Positions 21,098 through 32,039 of a stretch of DNA of 64,000 bases are shown piece after piece (position 1 is the stretch's first letter; each line of letters starts with the position of its first letter). Position numbers and translations under genes: made by a program. The notes under the pieces are model-generated. The model was not told where the DNA came from, made no database searches, and saw only the letters and a program-made list of their open reading frames with translations. Source of the stretch: Cuscuta epithymum (lineage: Eukaryota > Streptophyta > Magnoliopsida > Solanales > Convolvulaceae); NCBI GenBank assembly GCA_945859915.1, contig CAMAPF010001015.1:2294001-2358000 (forward strand). Direction: 5' to 3'.

Positions 21098-21138
21098 AAT
21101 GTGCAATGGTGATCACAGTGTGATCACCATTGCACATT
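21098..21138. repeat. Perfect palindrome, 20-bp arms
   Basis: AATGTGCAATGGTGATCACA, one G, then the exact reverse complement. It would form a cruciform or RNA hairpin with a minimal loop. Confidence 0.9.
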
Positions 21139-21447
21139 ATGTTGATCAGATTCTATTCAGACAAGTGAGTTGTATATCCCAATTTGTGATCAGTCACTTG
21201 AAATGGGTATTAAATACAACCAGTGTTGACTCGGTTGATCATCACTGTATTAATTGATAGTCATCGGATTCAGTATATTTGTGATCTATTAAGTGAATTA
21301 GTGATATCAAGTGTATTTCACACCGAATATACACCTACACTAGAGTATGCCAAAGTGTCAACATTGTTTTCCTTGAGTCATTTTTTGAACGAAAATTTAC
21401 AACATTTTTGAGACTGGAGAAATATCGGATGATCAATTAGTAACCCA

Positions 21448-21865
21448 TTTCTGCAATGGGTTCCCTATGCAAAAATACACAATTCTCGTTCACGACTCAA
21501 ATCCAAAATATGAATAGAAATTATCCGAATTATGAATAGAAAAAAACATTTCTCATTGCAACTCGAAATGAGACTCGGTTAAATCTTGAATACGAAATGG
21601 CTTGTATCGGATGATTTAGACTCGGTGTCCAAAAATACAAGTCTTCAGTGTTTTTAGGCTTACTAAATCAACCGAGTCACAAAGACACTCATTGTTAAAA
21701 AAACTCATTGTTTTTTAAACAATGGGTTCCCTATGCAACCCATTTCAACATACTCAAGTCCAAATTATGAATATGACTCAAGTCCAAATTATGAATAGAA
21801 AAAAACATTACTCAAGTCCAAAATATATGAATAGAAAAAAACATACAAGTCTCCAGTGTTTCTAT
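21448..21865 (+). repeat. 170-bp modular repeat fragments
   Basis: Several pieces of the unit are joined out of order. They include TTCCCTATGCAAAAATAC, CACGACTCAAATCC, CATTGCAACTCGAAATGAGA and TTACTAAATCAACCGAGTC. The ATGAATAGAAAAAAACAT piece appears repeatedly. Confidence 0.75.
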
Positions 21866-22995
21866 TACGTAAGTGAACATATGGTAGGATGAGATCTCAT
21901 CGTATTCTAATAACGTTAAACTTAACTGAGACATATGGAATCAGTTAAATACACTGTATATAAATCATCTCATGTGTGAATGTGTGATATAAAGGGACTA
22001 TACATCGATGTGTACATTGAATGTCCATACAATCCCTGATAATTGTGGAGAATTAAACACAACACTTCAGTGTACACCTAATACTGCCTATTTATCATAA
22101 GTGATTTGTTGCAATGGGTTCACTTTCTCATACAACTATGTATTATGATACATAGAGATCAACACACTGATATATTCGAGTTTATATGGTAATCGAGACA
22201 TGTACACAATGAAAAAATAACTTGATCCCAAGTATTGACTTATGTATTTGAATATCAATTTATGACAATGGTTCAATTTACTTACATTTAATATGATAAG
22301 TAAATTGTATCATCGTGATACAATTTAAAGTAATAAACATTACTTACCAAATATCATATATATGGTTTACTATACATGTATATATATCCACAACACTGTT
22401 TATAGAAGACATTAATATGATATCCATAATACATGTATTGGTAACCAGACACTATCAAGATACCATTTAAATGTTGCTATATTTAGACACATATTTTGAA
22501 CATAATTACGGTATTCCGAGGGATTAATATTTTTATCAATGATAATTAACACCTCTATGGTAAGTCAACTTATGATAGATTGAGTCAGATGTTTAGTGAC
22601 AATATATCTACACTTATTTAATGTTAGATAAAACCACAATTCTCTATGTGGGTTATAATAATTATCGAGTATTGAGTATACTCCTTTGGTATGTGGGTTC
22701 ACTTGCATTTGTTATGGAACATTATCACGAAGATGAGATACATACTGAGGTTACTCAGTATATACAATTCATATTTAAGTGGTAGGAACAATTATATTAA
22801 CGCAAGTGAATTAATCATATTGTAATTAATATGCCCATTTAGTCTATATTTCTGCATAGGGAACCATAATAATTTAGCGAAGAGTATTACCATCAAATGG
22901 AGGTTTATTATTTATAGATAAACTTCGGATAATTTATGACAACTCGTGTAAACTCATTATAATTCGAAGTGGCTAGTCAATAAGTAACCTATTAA

Positions 22996-23720
22996 GAAGC
23001 TGTTCTCTTCACCTGATCTGAATGTTTCTGATCTGAATTTTTTAAGTTCTGATCTGATCTGATCTGAATATTTCTGATCTGATCTGATCTGATCTGAATC
23101 TTTCTAATTTGATCTGAATGTTCCTGATCTGATCTGAATGTTCCTGATCTGATCTGAATGTTCCTGATCTGATCTGAATGTTCCTGATCTGATCTGAATG
23201 TTCCTGATCTGATCTGAATCCTTCTGATCTGATCTGGATCTTTCTGATCTGATCTGATTTGAATATTTCTAAAATTATAATTACAATTATAATTACTATA
23301 ATTTTAAATGTAATTATAATTTAAATATAATTATAAATGTAATTATAAATTATAATTACACATATATAATTTAAATATAATTATAATTATAATACTTTAA
23401 TAAAAAAATTAATTATAATTACAAACATAATTATAATAGGTATAATTATTATTATACGTATTACACTAGTTATAAATATAGCTATAATTATAATTGTAAT
23501 TATATTTATAGTTATATTTATTTCTATAATTATAATTTTAATTATAATTATAATATTTATTTCTATAATTGTAATTGTAATTACTCCGTATAATATGATA
23601 ATAACGAAAACAAAACTAATAACAATAACAACAACAACCATATTAGTAGTAAGAATAATAATAATCATGATAATAATAAATATCATAATAATAATAATAA
23701 TAATAATAATCATAGTAATC

Positions 23721-23762
<42 letters not shown>

Positions 23763-24137
23763 GTATTAATTATAATAATTACAATAACAACAACAAGAAT
23801 AATAATAATTATAATTATTATAATTATTATAATTATTATAATTATTATAATTATTATAATTATTATTATAATAAAAAGGATAAATCATGTCTGAACTTTT
23901 CTGATCTGATCTGAATGTTCCTAATCTGATCTGAATGTTCCTGATCTGATCTGAATGTTCCTGATCTGATCTGAATGTTTCTGATCTGATCTGAATCTTT
24001 CTGATCTGATCTGAATCTTTCTGATCTGATCTGAATGATTCTGATCTGATCTGAATTTTTCTGATCTGATCTGATCTGATCTGAATAAAATAAGAATAAG
24101 CAATAAGTAATAAGATTAAGACGAACAGAACAGCTTC
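22996..24137 (+). mobile_element. CTGAT-array element, copy 1 (PIF/Harbinger-like)
   Basis: A 1,142-bp element flanked by TAA (22993-22995 and 24138-24140). Its ends are inverted GAAGCTGTTC / GAACAGCTTC. Inside each end is a tandem array of about 20-bp units of the form GATCTGATCTGAATGTTCCT (about 23014-23270 and 23895-24085), and both arrays run in the same direction. The middle is AT-rich simple sequence. No transposase is present. A similar element in opposite orientation lies at 24686-26005. The three-base TWA duplication suggests PIF/Harbinger, by inference. Confidence 0.82.
23270..23880. repeat. AT-rich simple sequence, (AAT)n and AATTATT repeats
   Basis: The core of the CTGAT-array element copy 1 is made of TATAATTA-type repeats, then AATAAT trinucleotides (about 23640-23765), then ATAATT/ATTATT repeats to 23870. 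The isoleucine- and asparagine-rich ORFs here are artefacts of this sequence. Confidence 0.9.
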
Positions 24138-24186
24138 TAAGTCTTTGGCTCCACATTGTACTTGAATGGGAACTGTATAGACAAGT

Positions 24187-24337
24187 GTTAAGTTTAACTG
24201 ATGAGTATCCTTCCCTAGGGACAATTATCTTGTGTCGTGAATTGGATTGAATTTGCAATGGAGTCAACAATGTGACTCATACAATGAGTCACATTGTATA
24301 AGTCCCTAGGGAAGGATACTCATCAGTTAAACTTAAC
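24187..24337. repeat. Nested hairpin, 35-bp perfect outer arms
   Basis: The outer arms 24187-24221 and 24303-24337 are exact reverse complements. Between them is a second hairpin with 14-bp arms (24267-24280 and 24284-24297). It lies in the gap between the two CTGAT-array elements. Confidence 0.88.
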
Positions 24338-24340
24338 ACC

Positions 24341-24682
24341 TGTATAGACAGGTGTTAAATTTATATTACAAAACATTTGTGTTTTACATTACACTCAACA
24401 CTGAGTCATTTACGACCCATGACAACATAATTGGTCACAAATATGACATTACACATTGGGGTCCCATACATTATAGACTATATTGGCTATAATGTAAAGA
24501 CTATATTCTTACAATTGTAATCGCATACTATTCAGTTAGTATCACCCATAATTGACGAGTATATTATATTCTTACCCATATAAATCTTAAGTGAAACACT
24601 ATTAGTGTAAGCCACTAGTGACAAGAATTGTTGATGACTATTTACAATTGTTTGCAACCTATAAACACTATTCTCGATTGAC
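24341..24682. other. AT-rich spacer, nothing recognised
   Basis: No gene or element end was found. It separates the two oppositely oriented CTGAT-array elements. Confidence 0.5.
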
Positions 24683-24685
24683 TAA

Positions 24686-26005
24686 GAAGCTGTTCCGTTC
24701 GTCTTAATCTTATTACTTATTCCTTAATCTTATTTTATTCAGATCAGATCAGATCAGAAAGATTCAGATCAGATCAGATCAGAAAGATTCAGATCAGATC
24801 AGATCAGAAACATTCAGATCAGATCAGAAAGATTCAGATCAGATCAGCAACATTCAGATCAGATCAGAAAGATTCAGACCAGATCAGAAACATTCAGATC
24901 AGATCAGAAACATTCAGATCAGATCAGGTCAAAAAATTCAAACATGATTTATCACTTTTATTATTATATTAATTATGATTATTATATTATAGTTATTGTT
25001 AATAATGTTAATATATTAATATAATAATATTATTAATAATAATATAATAATAACGTTAATAATATAAAATTATTATTATTATATTATAATAATATAATAT
25101 AATATAATATAATATAATATAATATAATATAATATAATATAATATAATATAATATAATATAATATAATATAATATAATATAATATAATATAATATAATAT
25201 AATATAATATAATATAATATAATATAATATAATATAATATAATATAATATAATATAATATAATATAATATAATATAATATAATATAATATAATATAATAT
25301 AATATAATATAATATAATATATTTATAATTATAATTATAATTATGATTTACAATGTAATTATAATTATAATCATCGTTATTATTAATATGATTGTTGTTC
25401 TTGTTGTTATTGTTGTAATTATTATTACTTCGGAGTAATTATATATTTAAATTAGTAATTATAGACATAATTATGACTATAGAAATAAATATTATAATTA
25501 TAATTACAATAATAATAATTATAAAATTAATCATAATTAAAAATATAATTACATTTATAATTGTATCTGTATTTATAATTAGTGTAATTGGTATAATTAT
25601 TATAATTTTAAATTTAATTTTAATTATTATTTTTTTATAATTATGATTATAATTGTAATTTTATTTAAGTTATATTTTTAATTACAATTATAAATCTAAT
25701 AATTATAATTGTAATTACAATTACAATTATAGAAATATTCAAATCAGATCAGAAAGATTCAGATCAGAAGAATTCAGATCAGATCAGAAACATTCAGATC
25801 AGATCAGATCAGCAACATTCAGATCAGTTCAGCAACATTCAGATCAGATCAGAAAGATTCAGATCAGATCAGAAAGATTCAGATCAGATCAGATCAGAAA
25901 GATTCAGATCAGTTCAGATCAGATCAGAAAAATTCAGATCAGATCAGATCAGAACTTAAAAAATTCAGATCAGAAACATTCAGATCAGGTGAACGGAACA
26001 GCTTC
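24686..26005 (-). mobile_element. CTGAT-array element, copy 2 (PIF/Harbinger-like)
   Basis: A 1,320-bp element flanked by TAA (24683-24685 and 26006-26008). Its ends are GAAGCTGTTC / GAACAGCTTC. Its arrays read CAGATCAGATCAGAAAGATT (about 24737-24935 and 25740-25990), the complement of those in copy 1, so the copy is inverted relative to copy 1. The centre holds a long AATAT pentanucleotide run. It is non-coding. Confidence 0.82.
25087..25322. repeat. (AATAT)n pentanucleotide microsatellite
   Basis: About 235 bp of nearly uninterrupted AATAT repeats in the centre of CTGAT-array element copy 2. Copy 1 lacks this run, so it expanded after the copies diverged or was lost from copy 1. Confidence 0.95.
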
Positions 26006-26008
26006 TAA

Positions 26009-26291
26009 GGGTCTGTTTGCAACAGCTTTTGCTTTTAAAAAAGTGCTTTTTTAAATGAAATGAGGAGAAGTGATTAAATAAAAGTTGATAGTTTTTGAGA
26101 AAAAAGTGATTTTGAAAAGTAAAAGTGGGTAGTGTTTGGTAAAATAAGTGCTTTTTGTGTAATAGAAAAAGTAAAAGCACTTTTAACGCGGAAGCCGAGA
26201 AAAATAAAAGTTATAGTGTTTGGGAAAATAAGTGCTTTTTAAAAGCCAAAAGTTGAGAAGTGCTTTTTTAAAAGCAGTTGCAAACCAACCC
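26009..26291. mobile_element. Tourist-like MITE abutting the CTGAT-array element
   Basis: A 283-bp element with inverted ends GGGTCTGTTTGCAAC and, from the right, GGGTTGGTTTGCAAC, and TAA on both sides (26006-26008 and 26292-26294). The left TAA is the same three bases that form the right duplication of the neighbouring element. The interior is rich in AAAGTGCTTTTT. Confidence 0.88.
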
Positions 26292-26381
26292 TAAGTGATT
26301 AAGGTTTTTTTAACATACCCGAAAACAATATCTTATGACATTATCTAACATTGTCGAAATACAGAACTTATCAAGTTCTTA

Positions 26382-26685
26382 GAGCATCTTCAATGCTAAA
26401 ATGTGTACGGTGCACATGTGGCATGAGTGATAATCACATAAATATTAGCAAATAAATTATCACTCTCCTTATTAGAATGATTTTATATAATTTTGGTAAG
26501 TTTTTTCCTGCAATGTCGACTGCAGTGTCAACATTTAGACGGTCTCCTTGACATTGTGGAGAAAAACTTACCAAAATTGTATAAAATCGTTCAAATAAGG
26601 AGAGAAAGAATTTATTTACTCATATTTATATGGTTATCTCTCATGCCACGTGTGCGCTGTGCACATTGTAGTATTGGAGATGCTC
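26382..26685. mobile_element. Tourist-like MITE with foldback centre
   Basis: A 304-bp element flanked by TTA (26379-26381 and 26686-26688). Its inverted ends are GAGCATCTTCAATG and, from the right, GAGCATCTCCAATA. The middle is also an inverted repeat (AATTTTGGTAAGTTTTT against AAAAACTTACCAAAATT), so the element can fold along much of its length. Confidence 0.88.
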
Positions 26686-26710
26686 TTAATGCCGTAATGG
26701 GTTAAATTTA

Positions 26711-27506
26711 GAGTCAATTCCCTAAATAGGACTAAAAAGTGGCAAAATTGCACAAATAGGACTACATTTTTTAAATTCCCTTAATAGGACTATTTATGTG
26801 TGTTTGGACAAATATACCCTAGCAACTTGTAAAATGTTTTAATTAATAATAAAATCATAAAAAAATTAATAAAAAATCGAAAAAAATACTAAAAATCGTA
26901 AAAACAAATAATAGAAAGTTAATAAAAATATTTTTTAAAAAAATAAAAAAAAAATTCCGCCCCCAGCACCACCAGCTCCCATCACCGGAGAAAAATATGC
27001 CAACATTTAAAATAATGCCATAATGATGGCATATTCAATGAAAATGTTGGCATATTGAAGAGTAATTATGCCATCTTTTTGGCATTTTCAGAAAAATATG
27101 GCATTTTTTAACCATAAGTGGAAGAAATTTCACCAATCGGAGGTGGTGGTGCTGGGAGGCGGCGGGAGGTGGCGGGAGGCGGTGGGAAAGGTATCCATAT
27201 TTTTTTTCATATATTATGGGTTTTTACTATTTTTTATTATTTTTTTAAAAAAATTAAAAAATTAAAAAATTAAATTTTTTATTTTATAAATGTTTATAAA
27301 TTTTTTCTAATTTTGTGTACGTTTTTAAAATATTTTTTACGTTTTTTATGATTTTTATTATGAATTAAAGAATTTCATTATGAATTAATACTCTAAGGGG
27401 TATTTAGGGTAGAAAATCAATGTTTAGTCCTATTTAGAGAATTTTAAAAGTAGTAGTTCCATTTGTGCTTTTTAGGAACTCATTAGTCCTATTTAGGACA
27501 ATTTCC
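26711..27506. mobile_element. Mutator-like element with long inverted repeats
   Basis: Flanked by the 10-bp duplication GTTAAATTTA (26701-26710 and 27507-27516). The inverted ends carry CCTAAATAGGACTAA and related phrases for about 60 bp. Inside are AT-rich sequence and a short GC-richer inverted segment (CAGCACCACC at about 26967, GGTGGTGCTGGG at about 27145). It also has repeated ATGCCA/TGGCAT motifs. No transposase is present. Confidence 0.86.
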
Positions 27507-27624
27507 GTTAAATTTACACTATCCTTGATATAGGATTGCTAATATATTATCAAGTATGACTTTACAACTAATCCTCTCCTTAATAGCACTACAATTTTAG
27601 AAAATAAGTTCCCGCTCACAGAAA

Positions 27625-27915
27625 TCCTCTCCTTAATCCTCTCCTTAATAGCACTACAATTTTAGAAAATAAGTTCCCGCTCACAGAAAGTCTTCTTATC
27701 ATCCGTCTGATTTCACTACTCAATCTACGGCTTATTTAACCTTCCTTTATTTCCCTTTGCTTGAGCACTCCTTCAGTCCTCTCCTTAATAGGACTACAAT
27801 TTTAGAAAATAAGTTCCCGCTCACAGAAAGTCTTCTTATCATCCGTCCGATTTCACTACTCAATCTACGGCTTATTTAACCTACCTTTATTTCCCTTTGC
27901 TTGAGCACTCCTTCA
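27625..27915 (+). repeat. Tandem duplication of about 140 bp
   Basis: Two adjacent copies (27637-27776 and 27777-27915) differ at only a few positions, and a partial third copy starts at 27572. Each begins TCCTCTCCTTAATAG and ends GAGCACTCCTTCA. Confidence 0.92.
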
Positions 27916-30090
27916 ATATACGGATTACGGAACCATCACCGTGCAGGCGACCAAGCAGGGCATAGCTAGCGGCATAGGAGCCGACTCGGCATCAGCGGCT
28001 TCGTGCCGCACTGGGGTGACCCAGTATGTGGTTCCGCACGTTCCACCACTTCTCCGTTCATTTCCAATCTCACGTTAAACACAATGAGCAGCAGGATGTT
28101 GAGGTCCGAAATTTGAAGTGAAAATTTTGATTTGCCTGTTCCTAATCGTCATGGGAACGAAAGGCAGAAACAAGAAACTTCTCAAATCCCCTTTATTCAT
28201 GTCATCCATGGAGTTTCGATACTCTCTTCTTCACAAGAATATGCTTAGAAAATATTAGAAAATCATCTATCATCTCCCCTGAAGCTCCTCAGATCACCTT
28301 TATTCATATCATCCATAAATTTCCATTCTTTCTTATTGGCAATTCACAAGAAGTTCCTTCAAAGTGTTGGGAAATCATCTACCCGAAAATCATCATATAG
28401 GCGAAAAGAATCTACCTTTAGCAATCTGCCCGGAAATAATCATCTAGCCGAAATCATAGTTTTTGGGAAGAAATGAAAGGTGCTCCCCCAACCCAAACCA
28501 GTGGTTGCTAGCCTATTATTCCCTATAGACGTAGCCGAAAGCATCCGCCTCTGGAAATTTGTCAAGTAATTCTGCGCCAAAAGGTAGCCCATTTAACAAC
28601 ATACATTTATCCGTAAATGGATTTTCGGTTAAAATGTGTCAGAGTTGTGGTCCGAAGGAAGAAGGGTGGTAAAGGGGAAAATGTCACAGACTAAAAGTGG
28701 TTAAATCGAAAGTCAAGAGAGAAATGTGGAAGTGACATAATAGTCCTGGGACCAAAATTGAAATTTTTTCATGTACTATTCTTCTACATGTTCCATTCTT
28801 AAATTTCACTTTTATGGTCTAGAGATGTTTCTAAATCTTAATCGCTAGATGTATAATGCTATATTTTTCATCACATTTCAGGAGATTTCATTGAATTGAT
28901 TCAATGGATGCAATAGTTCAGGCAACCCAATTTTTTTATCTTGAAGGATTATTGACCTATGATTCCATAATTCGTCATAGCTTACAATTTCTTACACATG
29001 AATTGTCAAAACTACTACATCATTGTAAACCACATAAGTTATTTCACTTTTTCTGCCAGTACTTTTGCATTTTATGAGAAAACCTAGACCCTTTCTCATG
29101 TTTTGTTTTCTAGAAATATTCGTTGACTGGGATCCTTACTCGACGGGATAATGTAGATAAAATGAAATCTACTCGAAAAGTATTTCCAGATTTGTGTGTG
29201 TGAATGGGAGTTCCTTTATTTTGATGTGCTTACCATATGTGTCATTTTATGATATGCTTCTAATACTATTTTGATTCTATAAAACATCTACAAATGTTAG
29301 ATGGCTTCCACCAAGTTTGCAATGACTAAGCTGATAGAGTTTTTTTTATATTGAATGTAATTATGTAATGATCCACCGAAGTCAATCTTTGAATTTTAAC
29401 GTTGAGAGCATATTTCAATTCAAATTATGTAGATATTGCTATAGTTTCACATATCTTTTGGTATCATCAAATATACCCTTACAAATAAGTAAATCATTGG
29501 GTTTGGGCATTACATTTGTGTACATGAAAACTGTGTATGTGTACTACAACATTTAGGAAATTAACATCGCCTTTGCTATTTAAAATTAAAAGGACAATAT
29601 GAAGTTCCAATATTAGCAATATAGTATGTCATAACTATAAATGAAAAAAGAAAATTAACCTTGAGCTATATTTGGTAAGTCTATTTACATTCAACAAACA
29701 TTCTTGCCAACTTTCTTCATACAAATAAAATATGGGGTTTTCTTCAAATAGGTTGTTGAAAACACAAATTACAACCTTGAGTAATGGATAGTCTATACAC
29801 AGAGAATGAGGAATTGATTAGTGGTAGAAATTATGGCATCAAAGTTCTACTTGTGTCATGTCATTGCAGCTTATGTGTTTATTGTACGAAGGTATCACAA
29901 TACAGTCTTAGGAGTCTTACGAAATAGTCCGTAGTTTAAATAATGCTGTCTACGATGAAGTTTTCGATAATTTATAAAATGTGTATTTATTAAACTTTTA
30001 ATATGTATTATACTTTATTTGTTTGTGGGAACTCTTATTCGCGTGATAAAAATAATAATATGATCTATGCTTACATTTATATGTTAACAT
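27916..30090. other. Helitron body without recognisable gene
   Basis: The first 150 bases (27916-28070) are GC-richer than the rest but have no ORF I recognise. Further right the sequence is AT-rich. The phrases AAATCATCTA and TTTATTCAT(A/G)TCATCCAT recur near 28190-28420. Captured host sequence is possible but unproven. Confidence 0.4.
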
Positions 30091-30097
30091 TTATATC

Positions 30098-30833
30098 GGC
30101 TTCGTTTGGAAACCGGCGTTTCAACCCCAATTCAGCGTGTTTGACCACTTCAGCTTTTGGCATGACTGAAACCGTTGTTTTTCTTGCGTTTGGCACACGG
30201 AGGTTAGCAGCAGCGTTTTGGACGAAACCGCCAAAAACGAAAACGCTGTAAATTGGAGCGTTTAGGTTTTGGCAGATTGAAACGATTATTGAATTCCACA
30301 GGTTGCCCTCATCTTCGTATTCGATCTGATTCGCTGCAGTTACTTGAAGCTTTCTGTTTCATTCGTTCTATGGCTTCTCTAATTTTTCTCTTGTGCGAGA
30401 TGGATATCTACCGTATTGTTTCTCCGCAAAAAATAATGATGGACACTTATTAATTCAATTTGTTTTTTTGATGGACAGTAATTAATTCAATTTGTTTTTA
30501 GTTTCTCTATTTTGATTTCTACGCATATTGGTTTTGAGAAACAGGGGCTCACTTTTCGTAAAATAATTTATATTATCATATTCTTATTTAGTTGATTTTA
30601 AATTTACTAACTAACATTTATTATGTATGTATAAATTAGTAGTACGTAGTATGTAGTATTAAATTTTATAATGTCCTTTTTGTCCTTTTATCTACTAACC
30701 GCTACAATCAAACAACTAATTCACCAAACATCTCTCTGCAACCCAACAAACTAATCCGCTGGTCAAATTCGCTGATCAAATCCGATATTTACTACCCGCT
30801 AATACCGCTAACCGCCGAGTGCCAAATAGGCCC
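30098..30833. mobile_element. Possible TIR element inside the Helitron
   Basis: The ends GGCTTCGTTTGGAAACCGGCG and, from the right, GGGCCTATTTGGCACTCGGCG resemble each other and the GTTTGG ends of PIF/Harbinger or hAT MITEs. An ATC on each side is the only candidate duplication. Confidence 0.4.
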
Positions 30834-30852
30834 ATCATCTTGCACATTTCAT

Positions 30853-30880
30853 CCCGTGCAACGCACGGGTGGAATACTAG
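30853..30880 (+). other. Helitron 3' hairpin and CTAG terminus
   Basis: Seven-base-pair GC-rich stem with AAC loop, then TGGAATA and CTAG. This matches the standard 3' end of plant Helitrons, the termination signal of rolling-circle transposition. Confidence 0.78.
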
Positions 30881-32035
30881 TATGTTTAATGAGACTTAAA
30901 TGTACCATGTGTACACTTAAGTCTCTATTGATACATGGAATGTAGAGCCTTATAGGCTCTACATTCCATTAGTGTAAATCTTCAGTGTGTCACTAGTCTT
31001 AACATATTTCGATATATAGTAAAACACAAGATATGACTTGCATAGGGGACCCATTGCAACTCGAAATGAGATCATCCGATGTCGTATTCAAAATTTAAGT
31101 CAATCTTCGTGACTCGGTTGATTTAGTAAGCCTGAAAAACACTGGAGACACGTGTATATCTATTATAGTATGTTAACATGTAGCCTGAATAAGAGATTAC
31201 AAGTGTCTCCAGTGTTTTTCAGGCTTACTAAATCAACCGAGTCACGAAGATTGACTTAAATTTTGAATACGACATAGGATGATCTCATTTCGAGTTGCAA
31301 TGGGTTCCCTACTATTCAAAATTGTTTCGAGTCACCGATTAATAGGATCGGAAATGGTCGTACGAATACTTTTGCAATAAGGGAACCCATCGGCTAAATT
31401 ATCGTAATGTAACCCTTTTAACAATGGGTTCCCCATGTTTTACAATTCATCTGATGTCGTATTCAAAATTTAAGAGATCTCAAGGCTTACTGAATTGTGT
31501 ATTTTTGCATAGGGAATTATTATTTTACTCGTGATAGGATACACTGTTTAACCAGTGTATCATTATATGGGCACTTAGTTACCATTATTTCATAGTAAAA
31601 CCAAGTACTATGTGATATAATCTGTCTATAATCCGGACATAGCTAATTAATATAGTCTATGTTAACGATCGTAGATAGTCCACTAATTGTGCACTCATTT
31701 CAATACCAATGTGTTTTATACCTATGTATACAAATGAATATGTGTCAATAGGTATTCAAATCATTATGAGAAAAATACACATACTGATTTGAATATGGAT
31801 TTAGTACCATATATCTTAATTAAACTACACATATTCCATGTACACGCGGTGACATAGTGTACATGAGACTTGTGCATTATATAGTATACTGATATAATTA
31901 TATAGTTTGTAGTGCATATATGTATGTTTTTATAATTATTTTGTGTGGATTGTTTATCATTTTTAGTCAGTTTGTAAGCATTTGTTTTCAGTTGTAATTG
32001 TTTTATTTTTACTTCCATTTATAGTTGTAGAATAG
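30881..32035. other. Repeat-mosaic spacer with large inverted repeat
   Basis: No gene. It contains a hairpin with 15-bp arms (30935-30949 and 30955-30969), the inverted pair of 170-bp-unit copies at 31046-31309, and further fragments of the unit at about 31380-31520. Confidence 0.6.
31046..31309. repeat. Inverted pair of 170-bp-unit copies
   Basis: The left arm (31046-31155) and right arm (31199-31309) are near-perfect reverse complements of about 110 bp around a 43-bp spacer. Both arms run from GGGACCCATTGC/GGGTTCCC through ATGAGATCATCC, GTCAATCTTCGTGACTCGG and AGTAAGCCTGAAAAACAC. Confidence 0.9.
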
Positions 32036-32039
32036 GGGT

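Larger units (their letters stand above)
20371..22992. other. Repeat-mosaic spacer with hairpins
   Basis: No gene was found. Fragments of the 170-bp modular unit occur at about 21448-21680 and 21710-21865, with phrases such as CACGACTCAAATCC and AAATCAACCGAGTCAC. A perfect 41-base palindrome lies at 21098-21138. The rest is AT-rich sequence without recognised element ends. Confidence 0.6.
27572..30880 (+). mobile_element. Probable non-autonomous Helitron
   Basis: The right end is convincing: a hairpin CCCGTGC-AAC-GCACGGG (30853-30869), then a short spacer ending in CTAG (30877-30880) followed by T. The left end is inferred at TCCTCTCCTTAATAG (27572), preceded by A, as required for insertion between A and T. 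This 5' motif is repeated at 27637 and 27777. No Rep-helicase is present. The 3.3-kb body has no recognised gene. The left limit is uncertain. Confidence 0.5.

Noticed and set aside
23387..24270. Isoleucine-rich and RSDQIR-repeat ORFs
   Set aside because: They are translations of AAT/AATTAT simple sequence and of the CTGAT pentamer arrays, not proteins.
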